Below, piece by piece: positions 1 through 8,344 of a DNA stretch of 64,000 bases. Made by a program: the position numbers and the translations under genes. Under the pieces are notes generated by a model, which made no database searches, was not told the DNA's origin, and was given only the letters and a program-made list of their open reading frames with translations. The stretch is from Gordonibacter pamelaeae. Its GTDB lineage: Bacteria > Actinomycetota > Coriobacteriia > Coriobacteriales > Eggerthellaceae. The DNA lies in assembly GCF_042665095.1 (NCBI RefSeq), contig NZ_JBHTBV010000004.1. The stretch is one strand, 5' to 3'. Each line of letters opens with the position of its first letter. Position 1 is the stretch's first letter.

Positions 1-201
1 GAGAACATCAGCGGCAAGGACGTGCTCACCGTGCTGTTCGAGACCCCGCTCGACGGCGAGGCAAAACAGCGTGCCGAGGAGGAGCTGGCCCTCATCTTCA
101 AGGCGAAGTGCGGCTGCACCCCCGACGCGAAGGGCGTCCCCATGGGCGAGCTGCCCCGCTCGGAGAAGAAGACCAAGCGCATCTTCGACAGCCGCTATTA
201 G
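1..201 (+). CDS. Phenylacetate-CoA ligase-like protein, C-terminal end (partial)
   Basis: The window opens inside a reading frame that ends with TAG at 199-201; 66 residues are visible. The tail ending LPRSEKKTKRIFDSRY matches the C-terminus of PaaK-type phenylacetate/aryl-CoA ligases, which activate aromatic acids with ATP and CoA and carry a C-terminal lysine-rich segment of this kind. The adenylate-forming core lies outside the window, so the substrate cannot be inferred. A perfect hairpin follows the stop directly. The family call rests on this short tail only. Confidence 0.65.
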   Translation, partial: ENISGKDVLTVLFETPLDGEAKQRAEEELALIFKAKCGCTPDAKGVPMGELPRSEKKTKRIFDSRY

Positions 202-226
202 TTCCGTTTGCCTCCGGCAAACGGAA
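202..226 (+). terminator. Hairpin directly after the PaaK-like stop codon
   Basis: A perfect 11-bp stem (TTCCGTTTGCC pairs with GGCAAACGGAA) closes a 3-nt loop, starting one base after the stop. No U-tract follows, so it may act as a 3'-end stabiliser or be the first hairpin of the repeat that comes next. Confidence 0.5.
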
Positions 227-230
227 CCAG

Positions 231-600
231 CCGACGCTGCGGCCGGCTGAGGCACCCGATCTTCGCGCGATCCCGGAGGCTCGCGTACCAAAGTACGCGT
301 CGCCTCCGCGATCCCACGAATCTCGGGCACCTCAGCCGCCCTCGCTGACTCACTACGCCAACCTGCGCGGCCGTTATGCGGCCTCCGGCCGCATGGCCGG
401 GGCACGCCCCGGCCAACCAACCTGCGCGGCCGTTTTCGCGCCTGCGGCGCGAAGGCCGCCCTGCGGGCGGCCGGCGGCGGCTCTCCCGTGGTTTTCGCGC
501 CTGCCGGCGCGAAAGGGCGCTCTGGCGAGCGCCCTGCCCAACCTGCGAGCCCGTTATGTGCCCTCCGGGCGCATGGGCGGATCGCTTCGCTCCCGCCCGA
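231..600. repeat. Hairpin-rich intergenic repeat element
   Basis: This gene-free stretch is built of serial GC-rich hairpins. CCAACCTGCGCGGCCGTT occurs at 359-376 and 417-434 and, with two changes, at 538-555, each time followed by a hairpin with a short loop (for example GGCCGGGGC/GCCCCGGCC, TTTCGCGCC/GGCGCGAAA, GGGCGCT/AGCGCCC). Two blocks recur after another stop codon at 51556: CCGACGCTGCGGCCG (231-245) is identical, and 340-363 matches 51626-51649 at 22 of 24 bases. It is probably a genome-wide intergenic repeat family; no protein is evident. Confidence 0.6.
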
Positions 601-619
601 TCAACCCGTGCGCCCCGAA

Positions 620-635
620 TGTTTCACGTGAAACA
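620..635. other. parS site 1 (ParB-binding centromere)
   Basis: TGTTTCACGTGAAACA is the exact consensus bound by chromosomal ParB/Spo0J. The dyad extends outward to a perfect 24-bp palindrome at 616-639. ParB loads and spreads from such sites, which cluster near replication origins and direct chromosome segregation. Confidence 0.9.
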
Positions 636-640
636 TTCGT

Positions 641-1150
641 TCGCTAGCGAGAGAATCGAGGCGGCCCGCTCACTTTTTCGCTCGCCGAGGCGCTCCACTG
701 TGGTAGAGTATGCGCATGCATTCTGCGAGGGGACATATCGTCGTCGACGAACGCTGGCGTTTCGAGCTGGCCGTCGCGGCTGCATGCCGCGCCTTCGCAC
801 CGCGCGCTTCCGAATGCCTCGCACCGTCTGCCTTGCAGCGCACGGTGGCTCAGCAGGACGACGGAGCCTACCGCGCCCTTCCTTATTATTCCTATCGATA
901 CCTCTAGCACATGGGTTTGCCCGTGGTGCTGCGACGTGTCGGAACCCGGCGCGGCGCGCCCGCAGCCGGCAAGGTCATGTGCGCCACTGCGCGGGCTCCT
1001 TTCCAGCGCGCTGTTTCACGTGAAACATTTGTACGATCATCTGATGATGCGGCAAGGGTCTCCCGTGAAACAAGCTGGAGCAACGGCCCGCACTCCAACG
1101 GAAAGCGAACGCGGGCGGGGCAGCCCGCATGAGACGATAGGGAACTACCA
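641..1150. other. Intergenic stretch before the symporter gene
   Basis: No convincing gene is visible. It contains the second parS site, a 13/16 match to parS at 1057-1072 whose right half GTGAAACA is intact, and an operator-like dyad ATCATCTGATGAT at 1036-1048. A short open frame at 710-907 lacks a credible ribosome-binding site. Confidence 0.5.
1012..1027. other. parS site 2
   Basis: A second perfect TGTTTCACGTGAAACA lies 392 bp after the first, between genes and upstream of the symporter. The extended flank seen at sites 1, 4 and 6 is absent here. Confidence 0.9.
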
Positions 1151-2695
1151 ATGATCGAAAAGATATGCATGGTGCTCATTTTCGTGGGCGTGGCAGTGGG
1201 CGTGGGCATCTACTGCCGACGCCACGCCGGCACCGTCGACGGGTTCATCCTGGGCGGGCGCAACGTGGGGCCGTGGCTCTCGGCGTTCGCGTTCGGCACG
1301 AGCTACTTCTCCGCCGTCATCTTCGTGGGCTACGCGGGGCAGTTCGGCTGGAAGTACGGCATCGCCGCCACGTGGATCGGCATCGGCAACGCCATCCTGG
1401 GCAGCCTTTTGGCCTGGTGGGTGCTCGGCCCGCGCACGCGCGAGATGACGCACCGCCTGGGCGCGTCCACGATGCCCGAGTTCTTCGGCGCTCGCTTCCA
1501 GTCGAAGGGTTTGCGCATCGCGGCCGCGGCCATCATCTTCGTGTTCCTCATCCCGTACACGGCGAGCGTCTACAACGGCCTGTCGCGGCTGTTCGGCATG
1601 GCGTTCGGCCTGCCGTATGAGTGGTGCGTCATCGGCATGGCGGTTATCACCTGCATCTACGTGGTGCTGGGCGGCTACATGGCCACCGTCATGAACGACT
1701 TCATCCGGGGCATCGTCATGCTGCTGGGCATCGTGGCGGTCATCGTGGCGGTGTTGGTGAACAACGGCGGTTTCACCGAGGCCATCACCACGCTCTCTCT
1801 CATCCCGGCCGAGGGCAGCGAAATGGCCGGCCCATTCGTCAGCTTCTTCGGGCCGAATCTGCCCGACCTCATCGGCGTCATCATCCTCACCAGCCTGGGC
1901 ACGTGGGGCCTGCCGCAGATGGTGCAGAAGTTCTACGCCATCAAGAGCGGCCCGGCCATCAAGCAGGGCGCCATCATTTCCACGGTGTTCGCCATGATCG
2001 TGGCGGGCGGCAGCTACTTCCTGGGCGGGTTCGGCCGCCTGTACGGCGGGCAGGTGGAGATGACGGCCGCCGGCACGCCGGTGTACGACTCCATCATCCC
2101 CACCATGCTGTCCACGTTGCCCGACCTGCTCATCGGCATCGTAATCGTGCTGGTGCTGAGCGCGTCCATGTCCACGCTGTCGTCGCTCGTGCTCACCTCG
2201 TCGTCCACGCTCACGCTCGACCTCATCAAGGACAACCTGGTGAAGAACATGAGCGAGAAGAAGCAGCTGTCGTACATGCGCGTGCTGCTGGTGGTGTTCA
2301 TCGTCATCTCGGCGGTGCTGGCGCTCGTGCAGTACAACTCGTCCATCACGTTCATCGCGCAGCTCATGTCCATCAGCTGGGGCGCGCTGGCCGGATCGTT
2401 CCTCGGCCCGTTCTTCTGGGGGCTGTTCTCCAAGCGCATCTCGCGCCCGGCCGTGTGGGCCAGCTTCATCGTGGGCGTGGGCCTGACCACGGGCAACATG
2501 ATCGCCGGGTTCGTGGGCACGGCGTTCATCGCCAGCCCCATCAACTGCGGCGCCATCGCCATGGTGCTGTCGCTGATCATCGTGCCGCTGGTAAGCCTGT
2601 TCACGAAGCGCGTGGACTTCGAGGTGGACCCGCCGCGCGTGGAAGGCGCCATCGACCGCGAGTACGAGCAGGAGCTGGAAGGGGAAGGGGAGTAG
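1151..2695 (+). CDS. Sodium:solute symporter (SSS family)
   Basis: A 514-residue polytopic membrane protein with about 13 hydrophobic segments, the usual size for the PutP/PanF/SglT family that couples uptake of a small organic solute to Na+. The N-terminal part has the family region GRNVGPWLSAFAFGTSYFSA around residues 37-56 (TM2), and the Na+-site serine/threonine cluster SASMSTLSS sits at about 337-345. The C-terminus is a short acidic tail. The substrate cannot be read from sequence. The ATG at 1151 has only a weak purine-rich ribosome site (GATAGGGA). It stands alone, behind parS site 2 and ahead of the AlbA_2 repeat unit. Confidence 0.85.
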   Translation: MIEKICMVLIFVGVAVGVGIYCRRHAGTVDGFILGGRNVGPWLSAFAFGTSYFSAVIFVGYAGQFGWKYGIAATWIGIGNAILGSLLAWWVLGPRTREMTHRLGASTMPEFFGARFQSKGLRIAAAAIIFVFLIPYTASVYNGLSRLFGMAFGLPYEWCVIGMAVITCIYVVLGGYMATVMNDFIRGIVMLLGIVAVIVAVLVNNGGFTEAITTLSLIPAEGSEMAGPFVSFFGPNLPDLIGVIILTSLGTWGLPQMVQKFYAIKSGPAIKQGAIISTVFAMIVAGGSYFLGGFGRLYGGQVEMTAAGTPVYDSIIPTMLSTLPDLLIGIVIVLVLSASMSTLSSLVLTSSSTLTLDLIKDNLVKNMSEKKQLSYMRVLLVVFIVISAVLALVQYNSSITFIAQLMSISWGALAGSFLGPFFWGLFSKRISRPAVWASFIVGVGLTTGNMIAGFVGTAFIASPINCGAIAMVLSLIIVPLVSLFTKRVDFEVDPPRVEGAIDREYEQELEGEGE

Positions 2696-2733
2696 CGCCG
2701 CCGGAAACCGAGCGTACGGAATTCCGCTTGCGT

Positions 2734-2900
2734 TTCACTTGCTCGCCATTTGCTTCGCGGGGCCCGTTTTGGGCCCCGCAGCTGCTTTCGAAGGCTGTCC
2801 AACGAATCGATACTCATCTGATCAGGCAATTCAGTTAAACTTCATCAGGCCTCTTTTCAAAATCTCATTTGCTTCTCACTTGCTCGTCATTTGCTTTTCA
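2734..2900. repeat. Direct repeat, copy A, upstream of the AlbA_2 gene
   Basis: These 167 bp recur at 4405-4571, exactly 1671 bp downstream. The first block (2734-2832) matches at 96 of 99 bases; 26 bp then diverge; the last block (2860-2900) is again nearly identical. The copy holds a 9-bp GC stem (GCGGGGCCC/GGGCCCCGC, 2757-2779) and 11-bp iterons. The gene and its upstream region are therefore bracketed by a long direct repeat, as left by a duplication or an excisable insertion. Confidence 0.85.
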
Positions 2901-2908
2901 TTTGCTTC
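2865..2908 (+). repeat. Four tandem 11-bp iterons (TCAYTTGCTYN)
   Basis: Units begin at 2865, 2876, 2887 and 2898 with no spacer; the invariant core is TCA-Y-TTGCT. Eleven base pairs is about one helical turn, so all copies face the same side of the helix, as in iteron-type operators. Two more units precede the hairpin (2735-2756), and further units occur in copy B at 4406-4427 and 4536-4568. The last two overlap the promoter -35 region. Confidence 0.75.
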
Positions 2909-2919
2909 GCTGATATAGT
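2891..2919 (+). promoter_or_regulatory. Promoter of the AlbA_2 gene
   Basis: The -35 TTGCTT (2891-2896) and -10 TATAGT (2914-2919) are 17 bp apart. The start codon follows at 2951 with AAGGA at 2940-2944. The -35 lies inside the iteron array, which fits repression by a protein that binds the iterons. Confidence 0.6.
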
Positions 2920-2950
2920 GCAGTTTGATAACACGGCTGAAGGAACACTC

Positions 2951-4402
2951 ATGCAAAACATCGGCGCGCTCATCGAGAATCTCAGGCAGCTTTCCAACGA
3001 AACCGAGTACGTGGAATTCAAGAAGGACTTCGCCGAGCCGGAGAAAGAGGCGAAAGACATCTGCGCGCTTGCCAATGCCGCTGCGTTTCATGACGCATCG
3101 GCGGCTTACAAAGTATGGGGTATCGAAGACAAGACCCATGAAGTAGTCGGCACATCATTCAATCCCAAAGCTTGCAAGAAGGGTAACCAGGAACTTGAGA
3201 TATGGCTGCGCCAGCATTTGAGCGCCAACGCACATTTCGAATTTATCGAACATGTCCACCAGGGTGCTTCCGTTGTCGTGCTGAAGATCTGGCCTGCCTA
3301 CCACCAGCCGGTGCAGTACGACAACGTTGTCTACATCCGCACGGGAAGCTGTACCCAGAAGCTTGCACACGGCTCGACGCGCGAGTCGGAGTTATGGAAG
3401 AAGATACAGAAAGAGGTGTTCGAAGATCAACTTGCTATTGAAGATTTGTCTGGTCAGGAAGTCTTCGAGCTTCTGGACATAAACGCGTATTTCCGGCTGT
3501 CTGGAACCACTGCGCCGGAAAGCCTCGAAGCGCAGCTGCACTACTTTCTCGAAGAGGGCATGCTTGAGCGGCAGGACAACGGCATGCTTGCCATTACGAA
3601 CCTGGGTGCAGTCCTCTTCTCGAAAAGTCTCGAAGCCTTTCCTACCGTCAAGCGGAAGGCGGTGCGCGTTATGCTCTACAGCGGCCGAGGGCGAATCGAT
3701 ATGCTGAAGGAAAGGACTTTCGACCAAGGATATGCCGTGTGCATGGAAGCATTGTTCGACTACGTCATGACGCTCGTTCCTGCTCGTGAGACTATCCAAG
3801 GAGCGCTTCGGACAACGGTTACGGCGTATCCTGCCATTGCCGTTCGTGAGCTCGTTGCCAATGCGCTCATCCATCAAGACTTCACGGTGACAGGGGCGGC
3901 GCCGCTCATCGAGCTTTTCGACCATCGCATCGAGTTCACGAATCCGGGTAGCCCGCTTGTTGAAGTGGATCGCATTGTGAATGATCCTCCACGTTCCCGC
4001 AACGAGAAGCTGGCCTCCCTCATGCGACGTCTGCATATGTGCGAGGAAGCGGGAAGCGGTTGGGACAAGATCATCAGCGCATGCGAACACTTCCGCATGC
4101 CGGCCCCGAAAATTGAGATCAGGGAGGAACGGAGTATGCGCGTATCGCTGCGACAGGCCGTTCCGTACAAAAACCTCAGCCCACAAGAACGATTGGAAGC
4201 GTGCTACTGGCATGCGTGCATCTGCTATGCACAGGGTGATTACGCTACGAATCAAAGCCTTCGCGAACGTTTCGATTTAAAGCCTTCGAACGCTTCGCAG
4301 ATATCGCGCTTGATCAAAGAGGCGGCGGAAGGAGGGCTTATCAAGCCTGTGGACCCCAATACCTCGCCGCGGTACATGAAGTACGAACCGGCATGGGCAT
4401 AA
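2951..4402 (+). CDS. AlbA_2 (Schlafen-like) DNA-binding/HATPase regulator
   Basis: A 483-residue protein. The N-terminal AlbA_2 putative nucleic-acid-binding domain carries the family signature around ETEYVEFKK (residues 17-25) and WGIED (56-60). A GHKL/HATPase_c_4 domain follows, with VRELVANALIHQDF (298-311), an N-P-G turn near 331 and GSGWDKI near 369; the tail (about 400-470) looks like a winged helix. Such proteins are annotated as ATP-binding transcriptional regulators, with no settled biochemical role. ATG 2951 is chosen over an earlier in-frame TTG at 2891 because that TTG is the promoter -35. Base composition is visibly AT-richer than its neighbours, and the gene is flanked by long direct repeats, so it is probably acquired. 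It may bind the 11-bp iterons (inference). Confidence 0.8.
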   Translation: MQNIGALIENLRQLSNETEYVEFKKDFAEPEKEAKDICALANAAAFHDASAAYKVWGIEDKTHEVVGTSFNPKACKKGNQELEIWLRQHLSANAHFEFIEHVHQGASVVVLKIWPAYHQPVQYDNVVYIRTGSCTQKLAHGSTRESELWKKIQKEVFEDQLAIEDLSGQEVFELLDINAYFRLSGTTAPESLEAQLHYFLEEGMLERQDNGMLAITNLGAVLFSKSLEAFPTVKRKAVRVMLYSGRGRIDMLKERTFDQGYAVCMEALFDYVMTLVPARETIQGALRTTVTAYPAIAVRELVANALIHQDFTVTGAAPLIELFDHRIEFTNPGSPLVEVDRIVNDPPRSRNEKLASLMRRLHMCEEAGSGWDKIISACEHFRMPAPKIEIREERSMRVSLRQAVPYKNLSPQERLEACYWHACICYAQGDYATNQSLRERFDLKPSNASQISRLIKEAAEGGLIKPVDPNTSPRYMKYEPAWA

Positions 4403-4404
4403 GC

Positions 4405-4571
4405 TTCACTTGCTCGCCATTTGCTTCGCGGGGCCCGTTTTGGGCCCCGCAGCTGCTTTCGAAGGCCGTCCAACGAATCGACACTCGTCTGATCAGGCAA
4501 TTCTATTAGGCGCCGTCACGCCCCCTTGCTAAATCTCACTTGCTTCTCACTTGCTCGCCATTTGCTTTTCG
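4405..4571. repeat. Direct repeat, copy B, downstream of the AlbA_2 gene
   Basis: The second copy of the 167-bp repeat begins two bases after the AlbA_2 stop. It repeats the GC stem (4428-4450) and the iterons at 4406-4427 and 4536-4568, but the fourth tandem unit and the -10 are not conserved, so this copy has lost the promoter. A different promoter lies just after it. Confidence 0.85.
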
Positions 4572-4609
4572 CTGGTCGCGCTCGGTTAGCCATGCCCGAA
4601 AAGAACAAT

Positions 4610-4639
4610 TTGGCGACGGCGGCGCAACGAACGCTATAC
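4610..4639 (+). promoter_or_regulatory. Promoter of the DUF218 gene
   Basis: TTGGCG (4610-4615) and TATACT (4634-4639) are separated by 18 bp, 46 bp upstream of the start codon at 4686. Confidence 0.55.
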
Positions 4640-4685
4640 TATCGAGTACTCGTGCTGTCCCTCCGCAACCGACGAAGGTCCCTCC

Positions 4686-5687
4686 ATGCTGCTCACGCTG
4701 CTGCTCATATACTTCCCCGCGCTGGTGTTCGGGTTCCTGTTCGTCAAGAACTACCGCAAGGAGCCGCGCCAGTTCCGCAACGCCTTGTACTTCCTGCTGC
4801 TGTGCCTGTTCTCATTCTACGGCTTGTCCATCCAATTCGAGCTGCCGTGGCTCGTGCTCATCGGGTTCGCCGCTATCCCTTTCGGCACGGTGGCGCTCGT
4901 CGTGTTTCTGACGGCGAACACGTTCGTGGTGGTCAAGCGGGAGGGGCTTAGCCTGTCGCACCTGCTGCCGGGGCTGCTGGCGTTCGGTATCGTGGCGGCC
5001 TGCGTCGGCGGGCCGGTGCTGCTGCTTGTCCAGGCGCCTCCGCTGCTGTTGGCGCTCTATCTGCTCGTGCTGATGGAGGGCTCGTACGTGGCATTCACGT
5101 TCGCGGCGCTGCTGCTGTATTCGTGGCTGTACCGACGGCTGCCGAAGCGCCGCGATTACGACTACATCGTCGTGCACGGCGCGGGCTTGTCGGGCACGAA
5201 GCCCACGCCGCTCCTGGCCGCGCGCCTCGACAAGGGCGTGGAGCTGTGGGAGGCCGGCGCCCGCCGCGCCATCATCATTGCTTCGGGCGGGCAAGGAGCC
5301 GACGAGGAGGTTCCCGAAGCCCAGGCCATGCGCGCGTACCTCATGGAGGAGCGCGGCGTGCCCGTCGACGCCATCATCGAGGAGGACCGCTCGACCACCA
5401 CGATGGAGAACCTGCGCAACTCGAAGGCCATCATGGACGCGCGCTCGGGCGCCGGCCAGTACCGCGCTGCCGTGGTGACCAGCGACTATCATGTGTTTCG
5501 CACCGCCGAGTACGCACACAAGATTGGGCTTGCCGCCGACGGCGTGGGCAGCAAGACGGCGCGTTACTTCTGGCCCACGGCGTTCATCCGCGAGTTCGTG
5601 GCCGTGAGCAACGCCCACCGCTGGCCCTTCGTCGTCATCTTCGCGCTCTGGCTCCCCTTCGCGGCCATCGTGCTGCTCCAGCTCTAA
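4686..5687 (+). CDS. YdcF/SanA/ElyC-type DUF218 membrane protein
   Basis: 333 residues. The first 150 form about five hydrophobic helices; a soluble DUF218 domain follows (about 158-320). Family motifs are VVHGAGLSG near the domain start, the polar turn ASGGQGADEEVPEA, the acidic EEDRSTTTMENLRNS and VVTSDYHVFRTAEYA; a last hydrophobic helix ends the chain. DUF218 proteins are linked to envelope integrity and to lipid-carrier or polysaccharide metabolism in other bacteria, but a reaction is not established. The start follows AAGG in the leader. It stands alone, behind repeat copy B. Confidence 0.75.
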   Translation: MLLTLLLIYFPALVFGFLFVKNYRKEPRQFRNALYFLLLCLFSFYGLSIQFELPWLVLIGFAAIPFGTVALVVFLTANTFVVVKREGLSLSHLLPGLLAFGIVAACVGGPVLLLVQAPPLLLALYLLVLMEGSYVAFTFAALLLYSWLYRRLPKRRDYDYIVVHGAGLSGTKPTPLLAARLDKGVELWEAGARRAIIIASGGQGADEEVPEAQAMRAYLMEERGVPVDAIIEEDRSTTTMENLRNSKAIMDARSGAGQYRAAVVTSDYHVFRTAEYAHKIGLAADGVGSKTARYFWPTAFIREFVAVSNAHRWPFVVIFALWLPFAAIVLLQL

Positions 5688-5879
5688 GCCGTCCCAGCCG
5701 CCCCCCCAAGCCGCCGCAAGCCGCCGCGATCGATCGCCGCCGTGCGGGCGTGAAAGCGGTATTCGCGCTGCTCGCGGCGCTTTCATATCGTATACTAGGG
5801 CGCATCGTTGCGCATCCGCGCGGGCGTCCGCAGCACGACCTTCGCGCGAATGCGTTCCGCCTAGGAGAAGGGGACGCAT

Positions 5880-7538
5880 ATGGAAGGCTTCGACCTTATC
5901 AGCACAGGGGTGTGGTCCATCATCCCGCCCATCTTGGCGCTGGCGCTGGCGCTCATCACGAAGGAGGTGTACTCCTCGCTCGCCATCGGCGTGTTCACCG
6001 GCATGGTGATCTACCAGTTCAGCCTGAACGGCGCCGGGTTCGAGCAGCTCGTGGACTCGTTCACCATGGTTCCGCAGATGATGGCCGAGCAGATAGCCGG
6101 CAACGGGGCGCTGCTCTTGTTCCTCGCGTTGCTGGGCGCGCTCGTGGTGGTCATAGCCGGCGCGGGCGGCTCGCGCGCGTACGGCGAGTGGGTGGCCACG
6201 CATATCAAAAACGCGAAGATGGCGCAGATTCTCACGGCGGTGCTGGGCATCATCATCTTCGTGGACGACTACTTCAACTGCCTCACGGTGGGCGCCGTCA
6301 TGCGTCCCGTCACCGACCGCTTCAAGATCAGCCACGAGAAGCTGGCCTGGATCATCGATTCCACGGCAGCGCCCATCTGCATCATCGCACCGGTGTCGTC
6401 GTGGGCGGTGGCCGTGGGCGGCTACCTGGGCGAGGGCGGCTTCACCACGTTCGTGCAGTCCATCCCGTACAACTTCTACGCGCTGCTCACCATCGTGTTC
6501 GTGTTCTTCATGTGCGCCACGAACAAGGACTTCGGCCCCATGCGCGTGGCCGAGGCCGAGTACCAGCACGAGGGTTCCAAGCAGGATATCCCGCCGAAGG
6601 ACAGCGCGCTCGAGGCCATGGCGACCGTCGGCCTGTCCGACCGCGAGGCCGCCGACACGCTGCCTCCGTTCAACATGGAGACGGTGGTGGCCGAGCGCGA
6701 CGAGCTGGACGAGGCGGCGCAGACGGCGGTGGAGGAGTTCAAGGGAATCGCCATCTCCGAGAAGGGCCGCGTGTTCGACCTCATCGTGCCCATCGTGGTG
6801 CTCATCATCTTCTCCATCTTGGGCATGCTGTACGCGGGCGGGTTCTTCAAGGGCGTCGACTTCGCCACCGCCGTGGGCGAGAACCCCGTGTTCGGCCTGT
6901 GCATCGGCGTGTGCGTGTCGCTGGTGGTGGCCGCCATCATGTTCCTGCCGCGCAAGCTCATGACGCTGTCGGGCTACATGGAGGGCATCTCCGAGGGTGT
7001 GCGCTCCATGGTGGGCGCCATCATGATCCTCGTGCTGGCATGGAGCCTGGGCGGCACGTGCCGCTACCTCTTGGGCACGGGCGAGTTCGTGAGCGGCTTT
7101 TTGAACAGCATCGGCGTGGGGCTCGCGCTGCTGCCGGCCGTCATCTTCGTGGTGGCCGCGTTCATCGGCTTCGCCATGGGCACGTCGTGGGGCACCATCG
7201 CGCTCATCCTGCCCATAGTGATCGGCGTGTTCCCCGCCGACAACCCGCTGTTCCTGGTGGCCATCGGCGCGACGCTCGGCGGCGCGGTGTATGGCGACCA
7301 TGTGTCGCCCATATCGGACACCACCATCCTGTCGTCGGCCGGCGCGCAGTGCAACCACCTGCGCCACGTGGCCACGCAGCTGCCGTACGCGTCGGTGGTG
7401 GCCGTGATCTGCCTGGTAGGCTATCTCATCGCCGGCTTTTCGGGCAACCCGTGGATCTCGCTCGTCGTGGGCGCCGTGCTCATGGTGGCGGCCGTGCTGG
7501 TGCTGAACAAGTCCCGGTACGGGGCTTTGAAGGACTAG
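5880..7538 (+). CDS. NhaC-family Na+/H+ antiporter
   Basis: 552 residues with 11 to 12 hydrophobic helices, typical of the NhaC ion-transporter superfamily. The conserved region VDDYFNCLTVGAVMRP lies near residues 125-140, and GFAMGTSWGTIALILPI in the C-terminal half. A charged cytoplasmic loop of about 80 residues (about 215-300) separates the halves. The protein should exchange Na+ (or a related solute) for protons at the cytoplasmic membrane; some NhaC members exchange organic acids such as malate and lactate, so the substrate is open. AGGAGAAGGGG precedes the ATG at good spacing. A strong terminator follows at 7567. Confidence 0.85.
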   Translation: MEGFDLISTGVWSIIPPILALALALITKEVYSSLAIGVFTGMVIYQFSLNGAGFEQLVDSFTMVPQMMAEQIAGNGALLLFLALLGALVVVIAGAGGSRAYGEWVATHIKNAKMAQILTAVLGIIIFVDDYFNCLTVGAVMRPVTDRFKISHEKLAWIIDSTAAPICIIAPVSSWAVAVGGYLGEGGFTTFVQSIPYNFYALLTIVFVFFMCATNKDFGPMRVAEAEYQHEGSKQDIPPKDSALEAMATVGLSDREAADTLPPFNMETVVAERDELDEAAQTAVEEFKGIAISEKGRVFDLIVPIVVLIIFSILGMLYAGGFFKGVDFATAVGENPVFGLCIGVCVSLVVAAIMFLPRKLMTLSGYMEGISEGVRSMVGAIMILVLAWSLGGTCRYLLGTGEFVSGFLNSIGVGLALLPAVIFVVAAFIGFAMGTSWGTIALILPIVIGVFPADNPLFLVAIGATLGGAVYGDHVSPISDTTILSSAGAQCNHLRHVATQLPYASVVAVICLVGYLIAGFSGNPWISLVVGAVLMVAAVLVLNKSRYGALKD

Positions 7539-7566
7539 CGCGCTCCTGCCGCGCGCTTGCTTTTGT

Positions 7567-7605
7567 CGGGCCGTGCGCCGCGAACGGGGGCGCACGGCCC
7601 GTTTT
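7567..7605 (+). terminator. Intrinsic terminator after the antiporter gene
   Basis: A 13-bp stem (CGGGCCGTGCGCC/GGCGCACGGCCCG) is followed by TTTT. Confidence 0.8.
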
Positions 7606-7633
7606 CCGCATGCCGCCCGTCTACGCGCCCCGT

Positions 7634-8338
7634 CTAGGCGTGGACGATGCGCGCGAGGGGGCGGTCGTGCGGTTCGCAGGGCACGGCCGGCACCCGCTGC
7701 TCGTCGAAGGCCACGCCCACGACGAGCGCGTCGGCGCGGAGCCGGGGGAGCAGGCGGTCGTAGTTGCCGCCGCCGTAGCCCAGCCGGTTGCCCTCGTCGT
7801 CGAACGCCACGAGCGGTACCGCCACCGCGTCGAGGTCGGCCGGGGCCGCTTCCTCGTAGCCCGCATCGGCCAGCGCGGCGCAGGGCAAACAGCGCAGCGG
7901 GTGGTCCAGGAACGCTGCACGCGCATGGTCAAGACGCGCGCCGGGCACGCGGTAGAACGCCATGCGGCCCGGCCCCTGCCCGTCCGCCTCGTCGCGCACC
8001 ATGCAGGGGAAGCACACGTCCCACCCGCGCGCGAAGGCGCTTTCCGCGAACGCCTGCAGGTCCACCTCGCTGCGCATGGCGGCGTACACGGCAACGCACG
8101 GCGGGCGGCCGAGGTTCCGATATGCCCGAACCCCATGCGCCGGTCCCAGCCGGTCCGCTTCCGCGGAATTCCCGTCGGGCGAGCATGCTCCGCACGCACC
8201 GGCGTCCGGCGCGCAGGCTTCCTCAACCAACCGTTCAAGCTCGCGGCAAATCGCCGCGGACTTGCGTGCCCGCGTTTCCGCATCCAGCGCGTCGCGCCTT
8301 CCGAGCACGTCCGCGCGCATGTTTTTCTTCTCGTCCAT
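7634..8338 (-). CDS. 5-formyltetrahydrofolate cyclo-ligase
   Basis: 234 residues. The enzyme makes 5,10-methenyl-THF from 5-formyl-THF with ATP, returning a storage folate to the one-carbon pool. The N-terminal basic helix begins MDEKKNMRADVLGRRDAL. The family signature LGYGGGNYDRLL, which binds nucleotide and substrate, lies in the C-terminal third, preceded by the VPLVAFDDEG strand. A Cys- and Ala-rich insertion sits between the first helix and the Rossmann-like core. An upstream in-frame ATG at 8479 is rejected because a -10 element (8345-8350) lies inside that extension, six bases before the ATG at 8338, suggesting a leaderless message. Confidence 0.85.
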   Translation of the reverse strand: MDEKKNMRADVLGRRDALDAETRARKSAAICRELERLVEEACAPDAGACGACSPDGNSAEADRLGPAHGVRAYRNLGRPPCVAVYAAMRSEVDLQAFAESAFARGWDVCFPCMVRDEADGQGPGRMAFYRVPGARLDHARAAFLDHPLRCLPCAALADAGYEEAAPADLDAVAVPLVAFDDEGNRLGYGGGNYDRLLPRLRADALVVGVAFDEQRVPAVPCEPHDRPLARIVHA

Positions 8339-8344
8339 GTCGCC

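Noticed and set aside
359..555. CRISPR array
   Set aside because: Units recur at uneven intervals (58 and 121 bp), the intervening DNA is hairpin-forming, and no cas gene is near.
710..907. A possible 65-residue protein
   Set aside because: No ribosome-binding site, no recognisable feature and codon use unlike the neighbours.
4812..7595. A 927-codon open frame on the minus strand across the DUF218 and NhaC genes
   Set aside because: Its product is His/Arg/Ala-rich with no motif; it is the antisense shadow of two clear membrane proteins in high-GC DNA.
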